Source: Effrenium voratum (lineage: Eukaryota; Sar; Dinophyceae; Suessiales; Symbiodiniaceae). From it: 64,000 nt of DNA. Position numbers and translations under genes: made by a program. Position 1 is the stretch's first letter, and each line of letters starts with the position of its first letter. Below, in pieces: positions 8,960 to 19,490 of the stretch. The stretch covers positions 1-64,000 of the forward strand of contig CAUJNA010000578.1 in the NCBI GenBank assembly GCA_963377175.1. The letters are read 5' to 3'. The notes under the pieces were generated by a model. It did no database searches. It worked only from the letters and a program-made list of their open reading frames with translations, and was not told the origin of the DNA.

Positions 8960-9439
8960 ATGACTTCCTCGGCGGCCTTCCGACGCGTGCAGGCATGGCT
9001 TATGGAGAAGCCCGCCGCGTGGGTGGGGCGGGACGCTCGCTGCCTTGCGACTGCTCTGACGGCCCAGCTGCCTCCCAACAAGCGGCCTCGCGAGGATGCG
9101 CTGCTTAAGGCCGAGCGCTCGCACCAGCGCCGCCGCATCGAGCTCCTCGAGGAGCAGCTGCACGCCGCGGACTTGGATGTCCGAGACCTCGCGAGAAAGC
9201 TCGAAGACACCGAGCGCACGGCGGTAATCGCGGAAGAGGCGGGTCAAATCTCTACGGCTCTTCGCACCCCGGCCACGCGCGCACAGCGGGCAGAGCTTGC
9301 CCTGCGCTGGTTTGAGGCTGGTATCACATGGCGCGCTCGGCGGGGCGATGACGACGAGGGCTCGCCGAGAAGTCCCCAACCCGACGCTGAGGAGCTCATC
9401 AGTGAGTGGCAGGCGGAGCTGTCGGCTGTAGAGACGTAG
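8960..9439 (+). CDS. coiled-coil protein with NLS-like motif, tandem copy 3 (intact)
   Basis: An uninterrupted frame of 159 codons from ATG 8960, preceded by the same CCGCAGCTGCTCAAG leader as copy 2. Residues 1-20 (MTSSAAFRRVQAWLMEKPAA) and the following KRPREDALLKAERSHQRRRIELLEEQL are the family core. NKRPRED resembles a monopartite nuclear localisation signal next to a basic helix that leads into Leu-rich heptads, somewhat like a bZIP layout but without the bZIP N-x7-R signature. The C-terminal half is unique to this copy and acidic (GDDDEGSPRSPQPDAEELISEW). No known family is recognised. The three copies sit head to tail between a YR element and an integrase fragment, so they might belong to a mobile element, but no such link is shown. 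Confidence 0.55.
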   Translation: MTSSAAFRRVQAWLMEKPAAWVGRDARCLATALTAQLPPNKRPREDALLKAERSHQRRRIELLEEQLHAADLDVRDLARKLEDTERTAVIAEEAGQISTALRTPATRAQRAELALRWFEAGITWRARRGDDDEGSPRSPQPDAEELISEWQAELSAVET

Positions 9440-9453
9440 AGGCGCAGAGAGCA

Positions 9454-10389
9454 TCAAAAGGGAGGCGGGAGCCTGGGGCCTCTCTGTAGCCTCCGCTGGC
9501 GGGACTGCACCTCCAGCCACCGCGGTTCGGGAGCTGAGTTTTCGGGGACTTTTCGGAGATCCCTATGCACCACCTTTTCTGTTTCGATCGGCTTAACCCT
9601 GATCCGAACCATATCCCCGACCTTGATTTCCGGGCGGGTCACCTTGTGTTTGGCCCTGCGCTCGATGTTGCGCAGAGCAATCTCAGCCATTTCGGGGTCA
9701 GAGTAGGCGAGGTTCGGCGCCACCTGCGCGGTAGCGTGCTTCCTTCCGTTGATTTGGCTCAAGATGTCGGCCAGCATGAGGTGCCACTGCCCCCGCCGGC
9801 CCGCTCCGGCTGCTATGCGACGCAACATGGCCTCCTTGATGGTGCGGATGGTGCGCTCGGCGAAGTAGGCGTGGCCCCTGGTCACCTGCTTCTCGATGTC
9901 CCAGAAATCCATCAGCTCCTTGAACTCCCTCTTGAACTCGGAGCCGTCGTCGGAGTACACGTTGGCCGGCACCCCCAGGGCTTGGAACACCTTCTTCATG
10001 CCCGCCGCGGTGGTGCTCGCAAGACGGTCCTTCAGCGGCTCCGCGGCCACTTTCTTGGTCAGCGCATCGATGGCCACCAGCATGAAGGGGTAGGGCTTGC
10101 CCCCGAAGGCCTTCATGTCGGCCAGGTCCACCTGCAGCTGGTTCATGGGCTCCAGAGGCACGAAGCTGTTGTAGCCTCTCTGGTTCACCCGGAGGCCGTC
10201 CAGAAACGCCTTCACCTCCTCTCTGGAGATGCTGGGGTCGCGCACCTGAGCCTGCTGCAGCGTCTGCGCTATGGTTGATGGTTCGTCTGCGGGCGTCGGC
10301 CATGTTTCTTATGGGTTCTTCGGCCTTCGCTGGGCCTGCCAGGCTTCCACCTCGTCCAGCCGGGCCTGGAAGCCCTTGCACACCCCCCA
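9454..10389 (-). pseudogene. rve-type DDE integrase of an unidentified element
   Basis: Minus-strand frame from about 10389 to the stop near 9454, open except for one in-frame TAA near 10312. An N-terminal helical part (FQARLDEVEAWQAQRR; SREEVKAFLDGLRVNQRGY) precedes the catalytic core: QVDLADMK (first Asp), FMLVAIDALTKKV, VYSDDGSEFKREF (second Asp) and HAYFAERTIRTIKE (Glu). About 30 residues separate the last two acids, a little shorter than the usual 35. The C-terminus KVGDMVRIRVKPIETEK looks like an SH3-like DNA-binding tail. Retroviral-type integrases of this sort join element DNA to the host. No RT, capsid or terminal repeat adjoins it. The family could be Polinton/Ginger-like or an LTR element; undecided. 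Confidence 0.7.
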
Positions 10390-10682
10390 TATATATTACA
10401 CCTGCATATGGGAATGTGCTACGATTTGCGGATGCGTGTTTCATTTTCAATCGAGCCCGGCATGTTTCACAATGAATGAACGGTGTAGCGATAGCGAGCG
10501 AAAGAGTGCTCGACACAGTTTCGTAGCTGAAGCCGTGGCCAGTGGAACGTTTTGTGGTGTTTGGACCGCATGATGAACGATGCGACCCAAATGGGGGATG
10601 TTAAAACCCTCCTGGCCCCGTGCCTAAATTGGGAAGCAGTTCTGAGGTCCGTGTTTGTGTTGCTTACAAGGTTCCATTGATT
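10390..10682. other. no gene seen
   Basis: About 290 bases of mixed composition between the integrase N-terminal end and the spliced-leader relic. Only short frames occur. It contains GAATGAACGGTGTAGCGATAG and other unremarkable sequence. Nothing more can be supported. Confidence 0.4.
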
Positions 10683-10697
10683 GCCATTTGGCTCAAG
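10683..10697 (+). other. relict dinoflagellate spliced leader (DinoSL)
   Basis: GCCATTTGGCTCAAG matches the last 16 bases of the dinoflagellate spliced leader except for one missing T in the T run. In dinoflagellates this leader is trans-spliced onto mRNA 5' ends. Genomic copies fused to coding DNA mark mRNAs that were reverse-transcribed and reinserted. The relic lies about 280 bases before the KptA-like frame at 10980, in the same orientation. Confidence 0.6.
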
Positions 10698-10979
10698 ACA
10701 CAAGTGAGGTTCAAGATCTTATGTGTAGCTGCGTTCATACGTGATCGGCAATTGAGAGCGGAAAACACTTCGCTTGCGCTGCATTTGTCAGGACCACTGT
10801 TGTAACTATTATTCCTTCTCCCTTACAACATTTGCACGGGTTCGGCTATAACGGTTTGACCGTATACACCTTTCTACATGGTTGGTATTACAGCTGGAGG
10901 GTTCGGTGGACAGCGTCCCACGGGACGTCACCTTGCCGTCTCTTGACACCCACCTTCAACTTCGAAAGCAAAACGATGC

Positions 10980-12430
10980 ATGGGCATCATGGAAGTGATC
11001 AAGTGGCAGGAGTCCGGACAAAAGAAATCAAGATTTCAGGTCCTGGCAGCAAGGTTTCCAAGCATCATGAGCCCGAATGACATGAGGGCGGCCAGGGAGG
11101 AGATGAACAATGCTGGCCTGGATCGGGATGACATTGACAGGATGTTCAACACCTTCGTGCATCCGGATCACAACTGGTCACAGTGATTTTGGATTCATGA
11201 GCTCATCCGCACTGGCAAAAAGGTATTCCGCAAGAATGGGTGATTCTCTCGGAGGAGCATTCCATGTGACGTATGTGGAGAGCCTGCCAAGCATCGTACG
11301 CTGTGGGCTAGTCCCCGGCGGGATCGATGGCGGAAACAGGCTGGCATTGCACTTCGGAGCATTTGCTCCATGGGATGAGATGAACGTAGCAACAAAGGTG
11401 ACGCTACGAAACGTAAGGACGGGGGATCCGATTGCGATCATCTACATTCCCAGTGCAACCCTCGCGCGGTATGGAGCTGGAGTCGCGGCAAATGGGACAT
11501 TCATGGTCTTTGACGTGATCCCGTTCTATGAGGTCAAGTCCATTTGGATTGGCAAAAGCAACGGAGGGAAACGCCTGGAGTACGGGGACACCAAGCGAGC
11601 GTACTCAAAATGTGTGGAGAACGAGATGTGTCCGGGTTTCGTCAACTCATCCCAGGAGTCGGCTGCGATGTTCCTTCAAAACGTCGCGAAGATCAACGAG
11701 AGGACGCCTGAGACCGAGGCAGGTGCCGACAATCTGCGCTACATCAAAGACATGCATGCGAACTGTATCGGGAAAACAAGTCAGAGGAGTTCGATGCGCA
11801 GACCAACGAGGTCAGGGACGAGATCAGCAAAGTCGTCATCCTAAATGACGAGACATGGGAAGGACTGAGGTGCCGGATATGTCCGTCATGTGCGACCGCG
11901 ATTCCCACATGCTTCTGCGTGTGCCTGGAATGTGGAGCGCAACTGATCTCCACCGGGAGATTCTGCATCCACATCAGTTCCGACGATGATGAGGACAACC
12001 AACGACCCAATGTCTCGGGCTGGTGCGGCAGGCAGCACAAGAAGAGGATGATGAGGCGGAGGAAGTTCCTGAAGAAGACGACATGGACACGCGAGGGTAT
12101 ACATCCGGCTACATGTCTGACGAAGAAGATGGCGGTTGGCAATACCGCGACAATGATTTGGCGTCACGGGATATTATAAATACCCAGCGGATGGCGATTT
12201 GCCTTGATGAGCCGCGCGAAGCTCAATACATGGCTGGATTCATCGCACTGCAGATGTCAAAGATGTGGGGGATGTTCGAAGGTGGTGAAAAGAGAACGAT
12301 GGATGCCGCGCTCGAAGGGAAGCCAGGCTGCCCATACCACAACGATTTCATGAAGTACCCCAACATGACCGAACACGATCAGGAAGGGATCCTTTTGCCA
12401 TCGACGGTACTGAGGATTTCTCAATCTCAG
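10980..12430 (+). pseudogene. Tpt1/KptA-like (RNA 2'-phosphotransferase-related) retrogene, frame-broken
   Basis: Coding sequence continues through several frames: MGIMEVIKWQESGQKKSRFQ (10980) with a helical N-terminal part, a TGA after HNWSQ (11184-11186), then GGAFHVTYVESLPSIVRCGLVPGG...RLALHFGAFAPWD (about 11248-11370). This resembles the KptA/Tpt1 core (HGT...I...GL followed by R-x-x-H-H/F), where the enzyme removes a 2'-phosphate with NAD+. A frame change near 11770 leads to a Cys-rich ribbon (CRICPSC...CFCVCLECG, about 11870-11945) and an acidic stretch (EEDDEAEEVPEEDD) reached by another change near 12030. Given the SL relic upstream it is probably a retroposed gene in decay. The KptA call is by motif only. 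Confidence 0.45.
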
Positions 12431-12435
12431 AACGT

Positions 12436-12718
12436 TCGAACAAGGGTTTTCCGGAGCATGGCCTTTGCAAATCTTTGTGCAGCTAGTTGCCGCATGGGCA
12501 TACAAGCACAAATGGTCAGTGATGGCATCGCGCATTGCAGGGAGCACAACGTGTGGGCTGATCAACTCAGCCGCGGGAACGCATCCGCTTTGACAGCAAG
12601 CCGCATGCTAGATTTAGGTTTAGCCCGCATGATTTCTGGCGCCAAATCCGCGCTGTTTTTGCATCCAGCCGACGCACCCTGGCGGCCGGAGCATAAAAGT
12701 GCTTCGCAAACGCACTGA
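12436..12718 (+). pseudogene. RNase H C-terminal fragment of an element-2-type retrotransposon
   Basis: The frame to 12718 ends with REHNVWADQLSRGNAS...LDLGLARM...ADAPWRPEHKSA. Element 2 ends its RNase H with HNVLLQ...CNDWADDLSRGRLAR...MHAPWRPEHLAAA (32880-33070). The WADxLSRG and APWRPEH motifs and the distance between them are shared. The upstream boundary with the KptA-like gene is near 12430. Either a retroelement 3' fragment has been joined to the retrogene, or the two were copied together. Partial and not functional by itself. Confidence 0.6.
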
Positions 12719-13384
12719 AAAAGGGGCGATCGATTAGGCCGTTTGCTTGGAACCCTGAAGTGGGGGCATTTGAGCAGGCTCCGCCTGGGGGTGCGGGCAC
12801 AGGGAAAGGACACGCGTTGTCGTTCCTCCTGCACCCCCTTGCTTTTCTGAAGCCCACACCTTTCTTGGCAAAGGAACCCTGTGCTACATCGCATGTTTCA
12901 AGACAGTCAACTGCGCAGTTGCCTCAGCACAGCCTATGCGAGCCACAGTGAACCGGAGCCATTACTCGTTCACTTCGCCAACTGCCAACCGAAGCAGATA
13001 TCGACAAGATCGCTTTGGCCAATGCAGTTTCGTCCGGCCAATGCCCACCAGAACGCCAACGCCTCGCAATGGGTCAAAAACTGCCGGCTCGGTTTTGCGG
13101 GGTGTTGTTCGTATGCGCTGATTTGAACAGGCCACTGAAAAATAGAATTTGCTGCTGCGCGTGCGCTTTCGTGCAACCTGCGCCGAGTTGACCTTCATGC
13201 AATTTGCTGCACGTTCTCTCGCACAGCGACGAGGACGGGAGGCTTCAGACATTTGAGGGGAAATCCCCAGAAAAACGTCATTTGTTTGTAAATCTCATGG
13301 TTCAGATTTTCACGCAGGCTTGTGCTGGGTGTGTTAAACTGCAACAGGTGCAAAAATGTAAGTGCATTGGCTCTTCTTGTTTAG
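12719..13384. other. no gene seen
   Basis: About 660 bases. It starts right after the RNase H fragment and may include its 3' untranslated part (CCTGAAGTGGGGGC near 12759). A short canonical-looking intron (GTAAGT ... TTGTTTAG, about 13356-13384) precedes the exon at 13385. Other frames are short and not protein-like. Confidence 0.4.
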
Positions 13385-14026
13385 ATGCCCCGTTCTTGGG
13401 CGGAACCAACAGAAAACAGACTGACAAACGTGTACACTGCTGGCTTAGCTGATGCTGAAATCGATGCCGCCCTGGCAAAGGGTAGTCAATTGTTTGTCAA
13501 AGCAAAACGCTTCACCCCGATACCAAATATTGGCTCAGAATTGATGGTGTGTTCACCTTTCTTATGTTTCGGCAATCATTTTTGGTTCTTTGTTTTTATC
13601 GCTAGGTTTTCAAAGGTGCATGCCAACGCATGCTTGGTCATTTTTGTGCATGATTGCGTCGATTGTTGGTTTCAGCAATTTTCAGATGTCCATCTAAGCA
13701 GTCGAACTTGAACAGTTGAACATACTGACATTGTTGCGCATGAATCGTAGTTTGATGATATCACAGTTTTCGTTGAACTCTGTTTTGCCACACCTGCTTG
13801 ATTGATTCATGCATTCGTGCCTTTTCACGCGTATCCTTGTGAAGGAGGTTTGTTCTAGCTCATTTTTAAGGGGAAGCCCTGGTTGCTTTTCCAAAAGGCT
13901 GATGAAGAGACCCTCAACTGTTTTCGTGCACCAATCTCACACATCGATAGCCTAGCTCAGTCATCAGGTCTGTGGACTGCTTCTGTGCAGCAGGTGTCCA
14001 CCAACGGGTCCCGAAAAATATTGTAG
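13385..14026 (+). CDS. two-exon hypothetical gene fragment
   Basis: Exon 13385-13546 reads MPRSWAEPTENRLTNVYTAG...ALAKGSQLFVKAKRF...GSELM and ends before GTGTGT. Exon 13871-14026 starts after TTTTTAAG and reads GKPWLLFQKADEETLNCF...SHIDSLAQSSGLWTASVQQ to a TAG at 14024-14026. Both exons are phase 0 at the joint and use GT/AG. The composition is AT-richer than the LINE zone. An upstream exon may end near 13355 before a small GTAAGT...TTTAG intron. No family is recognised. The splice model is inference from frame continuity. Confidence 0.35.
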
Positions 14027-16599
14027 ATCTGATATTTCCCTTTCGGGTTGTGTTAAACATCGCTTTTGAGGCCACTTTGCCATGACTTTCCTTGTGGTGG
14101 CTGAAATATAGGGCACACTGTTATCGAATCTAAGAAGCCTCTAATGCTTGGTTGGCCAGTCCCTTTTCAGGTGAAAACGGCTTGCACCAAGAACAAACAC
14201 TAAACACTAAAAACTCAACAGCTAAGGAATGTCCAATCACTTTTGCCTTTTCAGTGACCCTATGGTCACCGTCCCTTCCCTCTGCGGGGTCTCGAAAAGC
14301 TCAGAAAAGGATCAAGGACCCCATGATTTAACTTGCCAGGGCTTTTAACTTGCTCTTTCCAAGTGCCCGGCGGACCGCCTTCTCCGGCTCTCCCATGGAC
14401 TTGTCATGCTCCTCGTGCACCGTTCACGTCTGCCCCACCTCGTTTAGGATGACAGTGTCCCGCATGAAAGCCAATATTCGTACAATGTCTCCTAGGATTG
14501 CACTGTTGAAGAATTGCAAATCGAAGAATCTTCGGCGATTGCAGCCTCTCCGGCCACGCCTGCCAGCTTGATGTACCCAGGATCGTCTTTCCGAAGACTT
14601 TTTCACAAGAAACAGGGCGAGTTTGTTTCAATGAAAGCACCTTCAGAAGGCGGCGGCAAAAAAGGCTTATTGCGATTGCGATTCCCACGAGCATAGCGTA
14701 TGCGTAACGCGATTGTACACAGTGTTTGAGGTTGAGAGAGTTCTAGCCCAATACCGACTTCAAGAGGTTCACATTGAACTGGTCGAGCCTTCACACCCTG
14801 TGCAGCCTCAAAGTTTGAGAATTCCAAACTCGTTTGTGCCACATTCTTGTCTCGATGCTTTGTGTCCAGTCTAGCCGTTACCCGTGTTCGCGGAGCCTGA
14901 GGCATACACATATCCAAGTGTTGTCAAGGGACTAGCGCGTTCCATGATCCGCGCGCAAGGATGTTTCACATTTCATTTACTGGGGCGCTCGCATGGCGCA
15001 ACGCGGCATGCTGGACCTTGCGCTTCTTCCCGCAATCTGGCGAGCCTGGGCGTGCGTGCTTCACTGTGGGAAAACTACCCGTGGCGGCTGGACCATTCTT
15101 TCCAAGCTGTTCTGTTCGGGAAAACATGGGGGCGTCCCAATGCAGGGAACAGAGCTCGCTGAACGCGTGCTGCGCAAGATGATTGGCGCCTACCAAAACT
15201 CAGAAGCGCCAAAGAGCCGCATGCCCGGAAGCATGCGCCGTGTGCCATGACAGTTGACTCGGCAAGTGCTGAAACGGACTGTCAGTCAGGGCCTCGCCGC
15301 GCCGCAAACACCAGGGACCCGAAGTGGGGGCGAACCTTTCGCCGGACATGCGAGGAGCTGGCCACCGTCAAGACCTTCAGTGTTCGGTGGCACCTCGCGC
15401 ACGTGTCCGATCCTGGCCACATTCCGGCAGTCGCGTCCTTCCCGGTCGTTGGCCTGCAGGGTTCACATACAGTGTGCGCTCGTCGCCGGATGTAAGTCAG
15501 AGAGGAGACGCTGGAACGACTCCATTGTTTTTCTTCCTCTGTGCACCCTTTTGTCCCCTTTGTTCCTGTCACCTTCTGCGCCAGCCAAGTCGCCTGAGCT
15601 GGCCACGTCGCCTTTATGCTCCTATGTCGCGGGGGTTAGTCGTCGCTGTCGCAAGGACGTGGCTCACTCCATGTGCAGGTTATCGCGCTAACGACCCCTG
15701 GGCAGGGCTGTTGCTCACAGGCGCCTTTTTGTTTGACCACATTGACTCTGACACCACAGTCGCTGTCGGTGCGGCACTGTTTCTTTTCGGTTCTTGATGT
15801 GACGTATGGCCTAGTTGCTCCAAAAGGCAAGAGTTGCAGGAGACTTGAACAGCGCCGGTGTGAATTTTACCGCAGACGCTGGTTGCTCTACTTCCTTTGA
15901 GAAAACCTGCCCCAGGAGCTTGTTGTGGAACATATTACGCAGCCCTTGCGACTTCGCACTAACCCTGCCTAGCGCGTTGCCTGCGCACCAGAGTTACGTC
16001 CAGGTCACCAGTGGGACTCTGCTCCAGGTTGGTGACCGCCTTGCTGACGAGGTCCGGGCCTCCAGATCTCTCCATTGCCGGATCCGCCGGCTGCATGCAA
16101 AGCGGCAACAATGGCTTGCGCGTTTCCAGGCGCCGTTTGGCGCGACAGCCAGTGCTGCGGCACCACACGCGCCCAACGAAAAGGCAGTGTGCCCAGGGAC
16201 CGTCCGCTCCGCGCACAGTTCACAAGCCAAGGCCGCCCATGCGTGTAAGGAGGAATGCAGGCAGGAAGCGGCGGGAAGCAGGCCCCGCGCATCAGGGAGC
16301 GTCCCCACGCCACACTTCCCTCCAGCCCCCAGTTCAGCAACACCAGGGAAGCAGCCCCCCTGCACAGCGATGTGCCCGGGTCCCACCAAAAAAACATGAC
16401 GAGCCAACTTCCCGATGCCTAGCGCCTCTGCGTTGCGGCCACGGGGGGATTGTCCGAAGCCGCATCAGAGATGTCTGAAGTTGTGGCCGCTGTGCGCGAC
16501 GCGGCTGCCGACCTGAAGGCCCGGGGCTAGCGCGAGGGGGGGCGGCTTGAACGTGCAGCCGCGCGTATGTGTTGCGAGGTTCCGCGACCTTACCGTCGG
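14027..16599. other. mostly empty stretch with weak coding traces
   Basis: A minus-strand trace at about 14424-14560 reads FFDLQFFNSAILGDIVRILAFMRDTVILNEVGQ, which is protein-like but not recognised and lacks clear exon limits. The plus frames at 14884-15250, 15254-15800 and 15815-16399 are GC-rich, overlap one another and show no known motif. The last may be degraded LINE sequence, because recognisable LINE coding begins just after. No repeat array or RNA gene was seen. Confidence 0.35.
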
Positions 16600-16860
16600 T
16601 TCTGCCCCGTACAGGTTTTGCGCAGATATCCGGAACCTCGACGGGAGGACTCGCGCTGCATGTTGGTTGTCCTTGCACTTGAAGTTGGCGGACGCTTCAT
16701 CCCAGGGTGCCAAAGACGGCAGTCTTTATTCAGCGGCTAGCGCGAGCACGTGCGAGAAACATGCCGTCTCGAATGGCCATCGCATGCCGTGCCGCCAGTT
16801 TGACGGCGGGGGGGTTGACGGGGGCTTGACGGGCCGCAGAATGTGACGGGGTGGGGGCCT
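16600..16860 (+). mobile_element. LINE ORF2 C-terminal fragment (a)
   Basis: One frame gives SRCMLVVLALEVGGRFIP and then QRLARARARNMPSRM, a close match to RCRLVVLALEVGGRF...FVQRLARARARSVP in the fuller copy at 21123-21839. This is the far C-terminal region of a non-LTR retrotransposon ORF2. A stop and small indels between the two motifs show decay. Confidence 0.65.
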
Positions 16861-17439
16861 GCATGTGCCTTTTTAAAACAGCCGCGCAGGCCCGCAGTGC
16901 CCGCGAGCGCCGGTGAATCTTTTCTCTTCCCCAGGGATGGGATAACAAACTTCGACGCACACGGAGAACGTATTAGCTCACTTACAAGATATGTTCACTG
17001 CAAACAGCAAGTTAGAACGAACGTGGCGCCACGCAATGTTCACGATGCTCCTAAAAAATGTGACGTCAAGTGTGTCCAATTGGCAGCCGGTTACCTTTGG
17101 TTTTTGGTGTATCTATCACAACCCTCCTCGTTGTACAGCGCTCTCTCAGTAGCTGCTTCACACGGCTCGACGTGTTGGCCCCGCACAGCATCGGAGCAGC
17201 CGCCGTCATCCCAGACCCCGCCTGCACGACGCTGCGCTGCGCATATGCGAGTGCAGGCTGCAGCAGCAGCAGCTGACATGCTGTGCCCGCTTTGCCGCGG
17301 GTGCTTCTGCAGCGGCTGCTCCGCCCACGGCTGGACGGATCGGCGTGACGCCGTGCTGAGCGACCTGTATGCCCAGCAGTCCGTGCCAATCCCCACACGC
17401 CCCCCCGCAGAACCCACTGCGCGCCGTGTAGTTGGCGAT

Positions 17440-17800
17440 TGCACGCTCCGCACTTTTACTGAAGCTGATGCTCCCGTGCCACATGCGCCCGAGCGTGTGT
17501 CTGTGCTCTGTTGCCGGCGCTTGGCTACAGTGACGCCGTGTGGTGAAACCTTGCTGGCAGGCGCCGATCCTGCTGCCCAAGCGCTCTTGCACTCCCAGTT
17601 CGGGCCTTTCGCCGGCGCTTTCCTCACTACAGTGCCAGTTTCTTCGTCCTTGTCCTATCCCCGCCATCTCATCCGTGTTCTCCTGCTGCACCTGCGCCTC
17701 CTTTTGCCTCTTGCTGAGCGCGCCTGCCGGTGCCGTCGCCTTCTGGGACCATCGTGCAGCTTGCGCCCGGTCACGTGTGCACGCGTCTTGAAAGTGCTGC
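17440..17800 (+). mobile_element. LINE ORF2 C-terminal fragment (b)
   Basis: It reads AQALLHSQFGPFAGAFLTTVP...LIRVLLLHLRLLLPLAERACRCRRLLG, the segment that in fuller copies precedes the CxCGxxxDxxGDHxxxC Zn-type motif. The upstream part of the same frame (from about 17240) is Ala/Arg/Cys-rich and uncertain. The complementary strand holds long but unsupported frames. Confidence 0.6.
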
Positions 17801-18039
17801 GCCATCTGCTGGGCAAAAGTTCGGCTAACTAGCCGCATGTGGCAGCGCCACTCCCCAACCGCCGTGCGCGCATCATGGCACCAAACCATCGGCCGCGCGC
17901 ACAGCGCAGTCGGGCCACGGGCCCGGCCTCGCAAGCAGGGATTGCGCGCGCGCGCGCATTGCTGGTGCTGCCATTGCGGCAGACACGCAGCTATGCCCGC
18001 CTCGTGCTGGAATGGTGTTTGACGCCGCTGACGAGGCTG

Positions 18040-18410
18040 GTCCACTTGCTGACCTTGATCCTGCCTCTCGCGCGTCGCTCCTTTCCCGAACAGGCGACCA
18101 TGATGGGTGCTTCTTCATTGTCCTCCCCACCACCCCCGAGTTCAGCGTCCCTGACCCTCACTTTCGGGTTGCGGCCTTGCGCCGCCTGCGCGTGCCGCTC
18201 CCCTTCCGTGAGCGGGTGTGCTCGTGTCGGGGCGCCCTGGATGCCTTGGGGGGCCATCCTGCGGCGCGCGCGCGCGCTGGCGTGTTAGGGCCGCGCAGTG
18301 TGCCCTTGGAGCGCACCGCTGCTAGCATCTGGCGCGAAGTTGGAGCCCGCGTTGCTGAGAACGTGCTCCTGCCGAGTATGCGCAAAACCAAGCTTCAGCC
18401 GTGTTCGTGA
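18040..18410 (+). mobile_element. LINE ORF2 C-terminal fragment (c)
   Basis: It reads RASLLSRTGDHDGCFFIVLPTTPEF...LRRLRVPLPFRERVCSCRGALDALGGHPAA...PLERTAASIWREVGARVAENVLL. Relative to the other copies the Zn-type motif is CSCRGALDALGGHPAA, with GDH changed to GGH and the last Cys lost. The frame ends at 18407-18409. Confidence 0.65.
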
Positions 18411-19023
18411 CGTTGCCCAGTTCCCCCTGTCGCTTGGGCTGGCTGCTTGGCTGTTTGTTTGCCTTCTATTGCGCAAGAGTTTCTTGGCCACCCTGAGCCC
18501 CGCCCCACAGCCAGCTTGCTTTGGCACGTGCAGCACTCGGCCACTGACTGTGATGATAACTATCATCGTAGCATCCTGCCGAACGGGCACCGGGGACGAT
18601 GCCGGCGGGCCTCCACGGCTGCAGCCTGGCCCTGCCAGCCACGAAGCAAGGTGGAAGGCGCAAGGTTCCCAGCCCCCCGCTCTCCCTGATGAGACTGACG
18701 GTCTCCTCGTCACGGGCGACCCCACCCGTGGCTGGCAGCGGCAAGCGGCTGCTGCCGTTGAGGACCAAGTTTTCCAGGGCTTGTCCGCCGCTGGAGTCCC
18801 AGCAAGGCCCTTTCGCCAGCAGGGTCCTTACGGCCCGACGGTCCCCGAACTCACCGCCTCGCACTTGTTCCGGACGGTCTTGCTCCGTCGCCGCTCAGGC
18901 CAGGACGGCGCGGTCCTTGGCCCCTTCCCAGCAAGGCCTTCTTGTGCTCGGCGTGCCTGTTGGGTCGGCCCCTTTCGTTGCGGCGCAGCTCCGCGCCTTG
19001 GCGGACAGTCATGGTGTCCTGTG

Positions 19024-19044
19024 TTTTTTTTTTTTTTTTTTTTT
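19024..19044 (-). repeat. poly-A tract of antisense LINE (21 T on plus strand)
   Basis: An uninterrupted run of 21 T on the plus strand, directly at the inferred 3' terminus of LINE (e). It sits beside the A-rich tail motif described for the other LINE copies. Confidence 0.8.
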
Positions 19045-19490
19045 CCCCCTTTTTCGCGCGCCTTTTTCCAAGCATCGCAAGTGAAACGCCGGCTGGAACA
19101 GACCAGCACCCGCGCCGAGTGCGAGGCAAGCAGCTCAGCCGCGCAAGGGCAGGCGGCACGCGCCCGCATCCGCGGCGAGCCCGAGCACGTGCTCCAGCGG
19201 CGGCTCGGGCAGGCCGGGGCCCTGAGGCGCTGCCGGCCATGCGCGGCCCAAGGCCGTGGACCCAACGGCCTGCTGCACCGCAACGGAAAGCTGCGCCCAC
19301 CAGCGCCGCTGCCACCCTTGGGCTGCTGGCCGGCGCGCAGCAGGGGGGGCAAGCTGCGACAGCGCGCAAGGTCCCGCACGAGCCCCAAGGCCTCGTCATT
19401 CCAGCGCCCGCCTACCTCCGAGCCAAGCACCAGGAGCCGCTGCGGCCCCTGAGCGAGCAACTCAGGGTACGTCGCCCGTTTCCGGCGCTC
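19024..19490 (-). mobile_element. antisense LINE 3' fragment (e) with poly-A end
   Basis: On the minus strand the frame from 19460 reads RLLVLGSEVGGRWNDEALGLVRDLARCRSLPPLLRAG, the same C-terminal LINE segment as in copies (a) and (f). Downstream on that strand come GGAAAAAGGCGCGCG and a run of 21 A (plus-strand T 19024-19044). The element thus runs from about 19490 down to a 3' poly-A end at 19024, embedded in LINE (d). It is severely 5'-truncated, as is usual for target-primed insertion. Confidence 0.65.

Noticed and set aside
9753..9763. TTTGGCTCAAG, possible second spliced-leader relic
   Set aside because: It lies inside the integrase coding region on the opposite strand and lacks the upstream leader bases. 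Chance match.
9565..10278. Plus-strand frame of 237 codons
   Set aside because: Antisense shadow of the integrase, whose minus-strand translation has the DDE motifs.
17206..18045. Minus-strand frame of 279 codons
   Set aside because: Shadow of LINE coding on the plus strand. No motif of its own.
18298..19452. Long plus-strand frame of 384 codons
   Set aside because: It crosses the poly-T tract and two opposing LINE fragments. High GC makes long frames on all strands here, and only parts match LINE motifs, in other frames.
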